Shown in pieces: positions 22,437 through 34,888 of a stretch of 64,000 nucleotides of DNA. This stretch comes from Pelagibacteraceae bacterium AG-345-O09 (GTDB lineage Bacteria > Pseudomonadota > Alphaproteobacteria > Pelagibacterales > Pelagibacteraceae). The position numbers were made by a program, and so were the translations under genes. Location of the stretch: NCBI GenBank assembly GCA_003281725.1, contig QCBC01000006.1, forward strand, positions 1 to 64,000. Reading direction: 5' to 3'. The first letter of the stretch is position 1. The number at the start of each line of letters is the position of its first letter. A model generated the notes under the pieces. It was not told the DNA's origin. It searched no databases and saw nothing but the letters and a program-made list of their open reading frames with translations.

Positions 22437-22476
22437 TATTAATATAAAAGGATTCACAAGAGATTCAATAACAATC

Positions 22477-23424
22477 ATGAAATTAACTAAAGAACAATCA
22501 GCAGAAATAAAGAATCAACAATCTCAAAGCAATTTAACTAAAAGAGTTACGGTTCCAGAGCTAGAAAAGATACTTTATGAAGCTCTTCCAGCACTAGATC
22601 ATGGATTCGTAAGGGTTGTTGATTATATGGGTGATGATACTTCAATAGTACAATCTGCTAGAGTTTCCTATGGCAAAGGAACAAAACAAGTTTCTACAGA
22701 TAAAGGTTTAATAAAATATTTGATGCGTCATTGGCATAGTACTCCATTTGAAATGTGTGAGATTAAATATCATATTAAATTACCAATATTTATTGCTCGT
22801 CAATGGATAAGACATAGAACTGCTAATGTTAACGAGTATTCTGCAAGATATTCTATTTTAGATAAGGAATTTTATTTACCAACGTCTGATAATCTTGCTG
22901 CACAATCAATAAGTAACAGACAAGGTAGAGGAGATGTACTTGAGGGACAACAAGCTAAAGAAGTTTTAGAACTTTTAAAAAATGATGCTGAGAGAACTTA
23001 TGACAACTATGAGACGATGCTTAATGAGAGGTACGATGGATCAACTATTGATGAAAATAAAAAAGGTTTAGCTAGAGAATTGGCAAGGATGAATTTGACT
23101 TTGAATACATATACCCAATGGTATTGGAAAACAGACTTGTTAAATTTGATGAATTTTTTAAGATTAAGAGCTGACAGTCATGCTCAGTATGAAATAAGAG
23201 TTTACGCAGATATAATGTTAGACACTGTAAAAAAATGGGTCCCAATTACTTATGATGCTTTTTTGGATTATAGAGTTGGTGGAACAGAAGTTTCAGCAAA
23301 AGGTAAGGTTATTATCCAGAAATTAATTAAAGGTGAGTCTATTTCGATGGAAGACTCTGGTCTTTCAAAACGAGAATGGAACGAATTAATGGAAGCTTTT
23401 GATCTTAAAGATAAATTGATTTAA
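22477..23424 (+). CDS. thyX: Flavin-dependent thymidylate synthase
   Basis: Methylates dUMP to dTMP using methylene-THF, FAD and NADPH. The protein has 315 residues from the ATG at 22477 (MKLTKEQ). The diagnostic RHRx7S motif is present (Arg112, His113, Arg114, Ser122) followed by ARYS, and the C-terminal substrate region has [16 protein letters not shown]. The open frame continues back to 22354, but that extension is antisense to the tmRNA acceptor piece and has no resemblance to ThyX, so it is rejected. Last 20 bp overlap convergent mrp. A long insertion-like segment (about residues 135-170) is normal for alphaproteobacterial ThyX. Confidence 0.95.
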   Translation: MKLTKEQSAEIKNQQSQSNLTKRVTVPELEKILYEALPALDHGFVRVVDYMGDDTSIVQSARVSYGKGTKQVSTDKGLIKYLMRHWHSTPFEMCEIKYHIKLPIFIARQWIRHRTANVNEYSARYSILDKEFYLPTSDNLAAQSISNRQGRGDVLEGQQAKEVLELLKNDAERTYDNYETMLNERYDGSTIDENKKGLARELARMNLTLNTYTQWYWKTDLLNLMNFLRLRADSHAQYEIRVYADIMLDTVKKWVPITYDAFLDYRVGGTEVSAKGKVIIQKLIKGESISMEDSGLSKREWNELMEAFDLKDKLI

Positions 23425-24229
23425 TCTTATTAGCAAAATTTAAGTATATTTTAGAAACTTCATTAGTAGGATCAGACTCTACAATAGGCATGCCTTCGTC
23501 TCCTGTTTTTCCAACCTTAGGATCTATTGGTATTTCTCCTAAGAACTCTTTTTTAAATTCATCAGCAGTTTTTTTGACACCACCTTCACCAAAAATTTTA
23601 TATTTTTTTCCATCATCCCCAATAAAAAAACTCATGTTATCAATTAATCCTAAAATTTTAACTCCTAATTTATCAAACATTTTAATTCCTCTTTTGACAT
23701 CAAGTAAAGCAACTTCCTGGGGAGTAGAAACTATAATAGCACCATCCATTTTAATATCTTGTGCAAAAGTAAGTTGCGTATCTCCTGTACCAGGTGGCAT
23801 ATCCACAATTATAAAATCTAAATTTTGCCAATTTACTTTTTGAGTAAAAGTTTTAATTGCACTTGTTACCATAGGTCCACGCCATATCATAGGAGTCTCT
23901 TGATCTGTTAGGAAACCAATAGACATACATTGAATATCATATTTTTTTATTGGTTCTAATTTTTCACCATCACTTTTAGGTTTTTCATTAATACCAAACA
24001 TCTTAGGAATAGACGGTCCATAAATATCTGCATCTAGCAAACCAACTTTGCAACCAATATTTTTCAGTGCTAAAGCTAAGTTTGTCGCAAAGGTAGATTT
24101 TCCCACACCTCCTTTTGCACTTGAGATTGCTATTGTAAACTTTGTTCCTTTAATGGGGTTTTTCTCAGCCTTTTTACCACTCATTTTTTTTCGCATTGCG
24201 TCACTTAATTCGGGCTTTTCCTTTGGCAT
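23405..24229 (-). CDS. mrp: Mrp/ApbC-type P-loop ATPase lacking the CxxC
   Basis: Mrp/NBP35-family iron-sulfur carrier by homology. It has 274 residues with the deviant Walker A KGGVGKST (39-46), [16 protein letters not shown] (64-79), the switch [13 protein letters not shown] (142-154) and DNMSFF near 198. Two things are unusual. The N-terminal MIP18/DUF59 domain of longer Mrp proteins is absent, replaced by a lysine-rich leader. Also, the C-terminal CxxC that bridges the Fe-S cluster between monomers is replaced by GDDG (residues 204-207); the only cysteines are Cys60 and Cys101. The ATPase call is secure; Fe-S transfer is therefore doubtful. Confidence 0.9.
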   Translation of the reverse strand: MPKEKPELSDAMRKKMSGKKAEKNPIKGTKFTIAISSAKGGVGKSTFATNLALALKNIGCKVGLLDADIYGPSIPKMFGINEKPKSDGEKLEPIKKYDIQCMSIGFLTDQETPMIWRGPMVTSAIKTFTQKVNWQNLDFIIVDMPPGTGDTQLTFAQDIKMDGAIIVSTPQEVALLDVKRGIKMFDKLGVKILGLIDNMSFFIGDDGKKYKIFGEGGVKKTADEFKKEFLGEIPIDPKVGKTGDEGMPIVESDPTNEVSKIYLNFANKIKSIYL

Positions 24230-24260
24230 ATTTAGATCTTAACTTGTTTTTCTTTATAAA

Positions 24261-24278
24261 GACACTATATAGAGTGTC
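24261..24278. promoter_or_regulatory. Inverted repeat at the hflK start
   Basis: GACACT and AGTGTC form a 6-bp-arm inverted repeat around ATATAG, two bases before the hflK ATG. CTTG at 24243-24246 and CTATAT at 24265-24270 are 18 bp apart, close to the alphaproteobacterial sigma-32 pattern. Either an operator, a heat-shock promoter, or a hairpin masking the ribosome site; undecided. Confidence 0.35.
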
Positions 24279-24280
24279 AT

Positions 24281-25390
24281 ATGTCAGATGATTTTCAACA
24301 AAGGGGTGGTAGTCCTTGGGGCACTCCTCCAGGAGGAGGTGGAAGTGGTAATGGATCAGGAAGAGGCCCAACACCTCCAGATGTTGAAAAAATTTTAAGA
24401 GAATTTCAAGAAAAAATAAAAAAATTTTTACCAGGTGGAAGTTCTTCTGGTGGTAAACAGGCAATTTTAGTTTTAATTATTTTAGGTTTTGTGTGGCTCG
24501 CAAGTGGCCTTTACAGAGTTTTACCTGATGAACAAGGTGTAGTTTTAAGATTCGGAAAATTTATAAAAACAACTCAACCTGGACTAAATTATCATATACC
24601 TTTTCCAGTTGAGTCAGTACTTACTCCAAAAGTCACAAAAGTTAATAGAATTGATATTGGTTTTAGGTCTGAGAGAGATAGTGGATTTTCTTCCTCTGGT
24701 GGAGTTGCTGATGTTCCTCAAGAAAGCTTAATGTTAACAGGAGATGAAAATATTGTTAACATAGATTTTTCTGTTTTCTGGGTAATCAAAGATGCTGGAA
24801 ATTTTTTATTTAAGATTCAAGATCCTGAAGGAACTGTAAAAGCAGCAGCTGAGACAGCAATGAGAGAAGTAATCGCTAGATCAGATATTCAGCCAATTTT
24901 AACAGAGGGTAGATCCCTTATAGAGACTGATACTCAAGAGATTATTCAAAAAATTTTAGACGAATACACTAGTGGTATTCAAATAACTCAAGTTCAAACC
25001 CAAAAAGCTGATCCACCTGATCAAGTAATTGATGCATTTAGAGATGTACAAGCTGCTAGAGCAGATATGGAAAGATCAAAAAATGAAGCTGAAGCTTATG
25101 CAAATGATGTAATACCAAGAGCTCGTGGAGAAGCACAAAAAATTCTTCAAGCTGCAGAGGCATATAAAAAAGAAGTTGTTGCAAAAGCAGAAGGTGAAGC
25201 AAGCAGGTTTTTAGCTATTTATAATGAATACAAAATGGCAAAATCTGTAACTCAAGAAAGAATGTATTTAGAGACAATGGAAAAAGTTCTAGCAGACATA
25301 GATAAAGTTATTATAGAAAAAAACGCAGGGTCAGGAGTAGTTCCTTATCTTCCATTACCAGAATTAAGTAAAAAAAAAGTGACTAATTAA
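24281..25390 (+). CDS. hflK: FtsH modulator HflK
   Basis: SPFH/prohibitin-type membrane protein that, with HflC, forms the cage around the FtsH protease and tempers its activity. 369 residues: a glycine-rich cytosolic N-terminus (GGSPWGTPPGGGGSGNG), one transmembrane helix (about residues 63-82), the band-7 domain starting YRVLPDEQGVVLRFGKF, and a long charged coiled-coil (about 255-320) on the periplasmic side. The Gly-rich leader is typical of HflK and not HflC. hflC follows after one base. Divergent from mrp over 51 bp. Confidence 0.94.
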   Translation: MSDDFQQRGGSPWGTPPGGGGSGNGSGRGPTPPDVEKILREFQEKIKKFLPGGSSSGGKQAILVLIILGFVWLASGLYRVLPDEQGVVLRFGKFIKTTQPGLNYHIPFPVESVLTPKVTKVNRIDIGFRSERDSGFSSSGGVADVPQESLMLTGDENIVNIDFSVFWVIKDAGNFLFKIQDPEGTVKAAAETAMREVIARSDIQPILTEGRSLIETDTQEIIQKILDEYTSGIQITQVQTQKADPPDQVIDAFRDVQAARADMERSKNEAEAYANDVIPRARGEAQKILQAAEAYKKEVVAKAEGEASRFLAIYNEYKMAKSVTQERMYLETMEKVLADIDKVIIEKNAGSGVVPYLPLPELSKKKVTN

Positions 25391-25391
25391 A

Positions 25392-26261
25392 ATGAATATG
25401 GGAAAGATTATTGCTGGAATAGTTGCTTTGCTTGTTGCAACAACATATTTTTCAATCTTTGTAGTTAAAGAAGTAAATCAAGCTATTGTTCTTCAATTTG
25501 GTGATCCTAAAAGAATAATTTCAAAACCAGGACTCAATTTTAAAATTCCATTTATTCAAAACGTTGTTTTTTTAGATAAAAGAATTTTAAATTTAGATAC
25601 TCCACCAGAAGAGGTAATTGCATCTGACCAAAAAAGATTAATTGTTGATGCTTTTGCAAGATTTCAAATAATAGATCCTTTAAAATTTTATATTTCAGTT
25701 GGGAATGAAAGAGTTGCAAGATCAAGGTTAGCAACAATTATAAATTCAAGAATAAGAAACGTTTTAGGTCAACAAGAATTACAAACGCTTTTATCAGAAG
25801 ATAGAACCAAACAAATGGCTTTAATACAAGAGGGCGTAAATAATGAAGCTGAAAATTTTGGAATTAAAATTAATGATGTAAGAATAAAAAGAGCTGACCT
25901 TCCTCAAGCAAATAGTGATGCAATTTTTAGAAGAATGCAAACTGAAAGAGAGAGAGAAGCAAAAGAATTTAGAGCAAGAGGGGCAGAGATGGCCGTAACT
26001 ATTACTTCAACTGCAGATAAAGAGGTTACTGTAATACTTGCAGATGCTCAAAAAAAATCTGAGATAATGAAGGGTGAAGGAGATGGTAAAAGAAATAATA
26101 TCTTTGCTGGTGCTTTTGGCCAAGATCCTGAATTTTTTGCATTTTATAGAGCTATGCAAGCTTATGAAAAAGCACTAATTGGAGGGGAAACATCACTGAT
26201 TTTATCTCCTGATAGTGAGTTTTTTAAATTCTTTGGAAATATAAAACCTAAATCAAATTAA
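25392..26261 (+). CDS. hflC: FtsH modulator HflC
   Basis: Partner of HflK in the periplasmic cap on FtsH. The 289-residue protein starts with a signal-anchor helix (residues about 4-24), then the band-7 domain (VNQAIVLQFGDPKRIISKPGLNFKIPF) and the FGIKINDVRIKRADLP and MQTEREREAKEFRARG segments that are nearly invariant in HflC. A second ATG two codons in (25398) is an equally good start. Part of hflK-hflC-DUF2065-degP, the usual proteobacterial order. Confidence 0.95.
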   Translation: MNMGKIIAGIVALLVATTYFSIFVVKEVNQAIVLQFGDPKRIISKPGLNFKIPFIQNVVFLDKRILNLDTPPEEVIASDQKRLIVDAFARFQIIDPLKFYISVGNERVARSRLATIINSRIRNVLGQQELQTLLSEDRTKQMALIQEGVNNEAENFGIKINDVRIKRADLPQANSDAIFRRMQTEREREAKEFRARGAEMAVTITSTADKEVTVILADAQKKSEIMKGEGDGKRNNIFAGAFGQDPEFFAFYRAMQAYEKALIGGETSLILSPDSEFFKFFGNIKPKSN

Positions 26262-26269
26262 ATTTTAAA

Positions 26270-26455
26270 ATGAAAGAATTGATCATTGCATTTGGTCTAT
26301 TCTTATTCATTGAAGGTATTTTATATGCCATATTTCCATCAAAAATGAAAAATATGTTAAAGAAGTTAGAATTAGTAAAGGTCAGTCAATTAAGAATTGG
26401 AGGATTAATCTTTGCTATAATAGGTTTTATTATTATTTATTATACAAAATACTAA
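26270..26455 (+). CDS. DUF2065 small membrane protein (YjeT-like)
   Basis: 61 residues with two transmembrane helices (about 2-22 and 41-59) flanking a basic loop, KMKNMLKKLELVKVSQLRIGG. This GLFLFIEGILYAIFPSKMKNM... pattern is the DUF2065/YjeT family, found directly after hflC in many proteobacteria. Its job is unknown; the constant position suggests a link to the HflKC-FtsH complex. The TAA is followed immediately by the ATG of the protease gene. Confidence 0.82.
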   Translation: MKELIIAFGLFLFIEGILYAIFPSKMKNMLKKLELVKVSQLRIGGLIFAIIGFIIIYYTKY

Positions 26456-27862
26456 ATGAAAAAAATTAAAACACTCTTATTATCAATAATATTAATTTTA
26501 GATATTCAATCCATTTCTTTTTCAAAAGATTATCCAGGTTCATTTGCAGATTTAGCAGAGAAGTTAATGCCATCAGTAGTTAATATTTCAACTACAACAA
26601 TCGTTAAAACTCAATCAAATCAATTTCCTTTTCAATTTCCACCAGGATCACCATTTGAGGATATGTTTAAAGAATTTGGAACACCACAAGAGAGACCATC
26701 CGCAGCCTTAGGCTCTGGTTTTATCATTGATGAAAAAGGAATAGTTGTAACGAATAACCATGTAATTCAAGATGCTAAAGACATTATTATTAGAGTTAAT
26801 GGAAATAAAGAATTTAAAGCTAAGGTATTAGGGGCAGATCCTCTATCTGATATCGCTGTACTACAGTTAGAAACAGAGGAAAAATTTATTCCAGTTAAAT
26901 TTGGTAATTCTGATAAAGCAAGAATTGGCGATTGGGTAATTGCGATTGGAAACCCTTTTGGATTAGGTGGAACAGTAACCTCTGGAATAATTTCAGCAAG
27001 AAATCGATCTATTGGTCTAAGTAGATATGAAGATTATATTCAAACAGACGCTTCTATTAACCAAGGTAATTCTGGTGGTCCACTCTTTGACATGAATGGA
27101 AATGTTATTGGAATTAATACAGCTATCTTAGGAAGAAATGGATCAATTGGAATTGGTTTTTCTATACCATCAAATAGTGCAAAAATTGTAATTGATCAAT
27201 TGATTAAATTTGGTGAAACAAAAAGAGGATGGCTGGGAGTAAGAATTCAAGACGTTACAAAAGAAATTGCAGAAGTTGAAAAGTTAGATAAACCAAGAGG
27301 AGCATTGGTTGCTAGTGTAACTGCTAACAGTCCATCTGATAAAGGAGGTGTTAAAGCAGGAGATATAATTTTAGAATTTGACGGACAAAGAATTCAAGAA
27401 ATGAAACAACTTCCGATGATTGTTGCAAGAACAGCAGTGGGCAAAAAAGTTGAATTAAAAATTTGGAGAAATAAAAAAGAAATTACTAAAATAATTACTT
27501 TGGGTAGATTAGAAACCTCAGAGGATTTTAAAGTTGCGGAACAAAAACCAGAACCAAAAGATTTAAGAATTGAAAAATTAAAAATAAATGTTAGGGAAGT
27601 TTCAAAAGAAGATAAAAAATTAAGAAATTTACCAAATCAAACTCGTGGATTAGTTGTCACAAAAATTGACAGTAATAGTCCTTTATTAAACTCTATAGAG
27701 TTAAATAGTATAATTTTAGAAGCTCAAAAGAAAAAAATAAGAAATGTGAACGATTTAAATCAAGCAGTAGAGGAAGTTTTAAGTACTAATCAAAAAACTA
27801 TATTATTAGTTATTTACAATAATCAAAATCAAAGAAGATATATAGGTGTTAAATTAAAATAA
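26456..27862 (+). CDS. degP: Periplasmic Do-type serine protease/chaperone (DegP/DegQ)
   Basis: Periplasmic quality-control protease. It has 468 residues with a signal peptide ending near residue 23 (SISFSKDYPG), then the trypsin-like domain with catalytic triad His102 (TNNHVI), Asp132 (DPLSDIAVL) and Ser206 (GNSGGPL). PDZ1 spans about 260-350 (GWLGVRIQDVTKEIAEV), and a divergent PDZ2 spans about 375-465. Two PDZ domains place it with DegP/DegQ and not DegS. In the same run as hflKC, as is common; expression may share the sigma-32-like element ahead of hflK. Confidence 0.93.
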   Translation: MKKIKTLLLSIILILDIQSISFSKDYPGSFADLAEKLMPSVVNISTTTIVKTQSNQFPFQFPPGSPFEDMFKEFGTPQERPSAALGSGFIIDEKGIVVTNNHVIQDAKDIIIRVNGNKEFKAKVLGADPLSDIAVLQLETEEKFIPVKFGNSDKARIGDWVIAIGNPFGLGGTVTSGIISARNRSIGLSRYEDYIQTDASINQGNSGGPLFDMNGNVIGINTAILGRNGSIGIGFSIPSNSAKIVIDQLIKFGETKRGWLGVRIQDVTKEIAEVEKLDKPRGALVASVTANSPSDKGGVKAGDIILEFDGQRIQEMKQLPMIVARTAVGKKVELKIWRNKKEITKIITLGRLETSEDFKVAEQKPEPKDLRIEKLKINVREVSKEDKKLRNLPNQTRGLVVTKIDSNSPLLNSIELNSIILEAQKKKIRNVNDLNQAVEEVLSTNQKTILLVIYNNQNQRRYIGVKLK

Positions 27863-27865
27863 TTT

Positions 27866-28774
27866 ATGGATTTAAAATCCAAAATTATTTTAATTTATGG
27901 ACCTACAGCATCTGGTAAATCTGATTTTGCAGTTAAACTAGCAAAAAAAATTGACGGTGAGATAATAAATGCAGATAGTATGCAGGTATATAAAGAACTT
28001 AAAGTTTTGTCCGCAAGACCCTTAAAAAAAAATTATCAAAAAATTAAACATCATTTGTATGGTTTTCAAAGTGTAACGAAAAATTTTTCTACAGGGGATT
28101 GGTTAAAATTAGCGGATCAAAAAATTTCTAATTTTAAGAAAAGGAAAAAAGTCCCAATTATAGTTGGAGGCACAGGTTTATATTTTAAGGCATTGACTGA
28201 TGGTCTAGTTAATATTCCAAGGATTCCAATAAAATTTAGAGAAAAGATTAGACTGTTACATAAAAAGATTGGACCTAAAAAATTTTTTTCAAGGTTAATA
28301 AAGTTAGATCCCTTAGTTAAGCATAATCTCAATTATTCAGATACTCAAAGATGTATAAGAGCTTATGAAGTTAAGTCATTTACTAAAAGTTCCATTTATA
28401 ATTGGTTTAAAAAAACCAAATCTAATTATGAACAAAAAGATTTTTATAAGATTTATATAGATTTCCCTAGAAATGAGCTTTTAGATAGAATTAGTCTAAG
28501 AGCTAAAGAAATGATCAAAAAAGGAGCAATATTGGAAGTAAAGAGGTTTATTAAAATCAAAGGTCGCAAAGATAAGACAGCTCATAAAGCCATTGGGATT
28601 AATGAAGTTGCTCAATATCTCCAAAAAAAAATTGGAATTAATCAAGTTATTGAGAAAATATCAATAAAGACTAGACAATATGCCAAAAGACAAAGCACTT
28701 GGGCTAGAGGCAATATGCAAGATTGGATCAAAATGAATCCAGCTGTCTTAGAGAAATTCTTAAAAAAAATTTAG
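27866..28774 (+). CDS. miaA: tRNA dimethylallyltransferase
   Basis: Adds a dimethylallyl group to A37 of tRNAs that read UNN codons, using DMAPP from the MEP pathway. The 302-residue protein has the P-loop GPTASGKSDFA (about residues 12-22), the DSMQVYKEL motif (36-44), the catalytic-site VGGTGLYFKAL (about 98-108) and the C-terminal TRQYAKRQSTWARG (about 272-285), all diagnostic. Three bases after the protease stop, so co-transcribed with the hfl-degP genes, as in many proteobacteria where miaA and hfl genes cluster. Confidence 0.95.
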   Translation: MDLKSKIILIYGPTASGKSDFAVKLAKKIDGEIINADSMQVYKELKVLSARPLKKNYQKIKHHLYGFQSVTKNFSTGDWLKLADQKISNFKKRKKVPIIVGGTGLYFKALTDGLVNIPRIPIKFREKIRLLHKKIGPKKFFSRLIKLDPLVKHNLNYSDTQRCIRAYEVKSFTKSSIYNWFKKTKSNYEQKDFYKIYIDFPRNELLDRISLRAKEMIKKGAILEVKRFIKIKGRKDKTAHKAIGINEVAQYLQKKIGINQVIEKISIKTRQYAKRQSTWARGNMQDWIKMNPAVLEKFLKKI

Positions 28775-28791
28775 ATATCTCTCACTTAGTC

Positions 28792-28823
28792 TTGACCAAT
28801 CAGCACAACTTCAGCTAGATTGG
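28792..28823 (+). promoter_or_regulatory. Promoter-like element with inverted repeat ahead of ilvB
   Basis: TTGACC (28792-28797) and TAGATT (28816-28821) are 18 bp apart. The same DNA holds an inverted repeat, CCAATCAGC at 28796-28804 against GCT-A-GATTGG at 28814-28823. If used, transcription would start at or next to the ilvB ATG. Possible operator for branched-chain amino acid control; unproven. Confidence 0.35.
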
Positions 28824-28827
28824 CTGA

Positions 28828-30593
28828 ATGTCCAAATTATATTCAGGCGCTGAGATAGTATTTAAATGTCTTGAAGATCAAGATGTTAAATTTATCTTTG
28901 GATATCCAGGTGGAGCTGTACTACCAATTTATGATGAGCTTAAAAATCATTCTACTATTAAACATATTTTAGTCAGACATGAGCAGGGGGCAGGACATGC
29001 TGCAGAAGGTTATGCGAGATCTTCAGGTAAACCTGGAGTAGTACTAGTAACATCTGGTCCAGGTGCAACTAATGTTGTCACAGCTTTAACTGATGCATAT
29101 ATGGATTCAGTTCCTCTAGTATGTATATCAGGACAAGTACCAACTCACTTAATTGGAACTGATGCTTTTCAAGAATGTGATACAACGGGAATAACTAGAC
29201 CATGTACAAAACATAATTGGTTAGTTAAAGATATTAGAGATTTACCAAAAATTATGCATGAAGCTTTTCAAGTTGCAACAACAGGAAGACCAGGCCCAGT
29301 ACTAGTTGATATACCGAAAGATATTCAATTTGCTAAAACAAAATATTCAAAACCAAAAATAGAAAAAAAAAATAATGAAAAAATACACAATAAATTTTCA
29401 CAAAATGAAATTAATGAATTGATTAATTTAATTTCTAAAGCAAAAAAACCAGTAATTTATACTGGTGGTGGAGTTATTAATTCTGGCCCGAAAGCAAGTG
29501 AGTCTCTAAGAGAGTTTGTTAGATTAATTGGCTTTCCAATCACATCTACATTGCAAGGACTTGGTGCGTTTCCTGGCGATGACAATCAATTTATAGGAAT
29601 GCTAGGAATGCATGGAACCTATGAAGCAAATAATGCGATGCATGATTGTGATTTATTAATTAATATTGGAGCAAGATTTGATGATAGAATAACAGGAAAG
29701 ATAGATGAATTTTCACCAAGATCAAAAAAGGTACATATTGATATTGATCCATCATCAATTAATAAAATTATAAAAGTAGATTTAGCAATAGTTGGTGACG
29801 TTAATGAGGTTCTTAAAACTACAATTAAAAAGATCAATAAAAAACAAAATGGTTCTAAGATATCAAATAAGCAAAATATTTCTAAATGGTGGGAACAGAT
29901 ACAAAAATGGAGAACAAAAAACTCTTTAGGTTTTATTAATAGTGAAAAAACTATTAAACCTCAATATGCTGTTCAAAGACTATATGAATTAACAAAAAAC
30001 CAAGATACCTTTGTAACTACAGAAGTTGGGCAACATCAAATGTGGGCTGCACAACATTACAAATTTAACAAACCAAATAGATGGATGACATCTGGGGGAC
30101 TTGGAACTATGGGATATGGTCTTCCTGCAGCTGTAGGTGTTCAAATCGCCCATCCAGATAAACTTGTTATTGATATAGCTGGAGAGGCTTCTGTTTTAAT
30201 GACGATGCAGGAAATGTCTACAGCAGTTCAATACAATTTACCTATCAAAATTTTTGTTTTAAATAATCAATATATGGGAATGGTAAGACAATGGCAGGAG
30301 CTATTGCATGAAAAAAATTATTCGGAAAGTTATTCAGAAGCTTTACCTGATTTTGTAAAATTAGCTGAGGCTTATGGATGTAAAGGAATTAAAGTTGATA
30401 ATCCAGATGAGCTAGACTCAAAGATTAAAGAAATGATTGATCACAATGGTCCTGTAATATTTGACTGTCAGGTTGATCCTAATGAAAACTGCTTTCCAAT
30501 GATTCCCTCTGGAAAGCCTCATAATCAAATGATTTTGGGACCTAATGACAAAGAAGAAAATAAGATTACTGGAAAAGGAAAAGCATTAGTTTA

Positions 30594-30594
<1 letters not shown>
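28828..30594 (+). CDS. ilvB: Acetolactate synthase large (catalytic) subunit
   Basis: ThDP/FAD enzyme at the first shared step of valine, leucine and isoleucine synthesis. The 588-residue protein has the catalytic glutamate Glu52 in [15 protein letters not shown], the FAD-region [17 protein letters not shown], and the ThDP-binding [21 protein letters not shown] region near residue 451-470 (the usual GDG is GEA here, a substitution also common in AHAS large subunits). The stop overlaps the ilvH ATG (TAATG). Heads the ilvBHC-leuA run after a 53-bp gap that contains a promoter-like inverted repeat. Confidence 0.96.
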
Positions 30595-32185
<1,591 letters not shown>

Positions 32186-32271
32186 ACATTAGTTCCATAT
32201 TGGGGCAAAAATCGCTATTTTATTTTGCAATCTATACGAGAGAATGTATATTTCTAAAATAAAATTTTTAT

Positions 32272-34883
<2,612 letters not shown>

Positions 34884-34888
34884 GAAAG

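Noticed and set aside
23490-23843. 117-codon plus-strand frame inside mrp
   Set aside because: Shadow of the conserved Mrp ATPase; Pro/Ser-rich and without a family.
32186-32271. Terminator between ilvC and leuA from GCAAAA/TTTTGC pairing
   Set aside because: A/T-rich 6-bp stem without a following T-run; too weak in this base composition.
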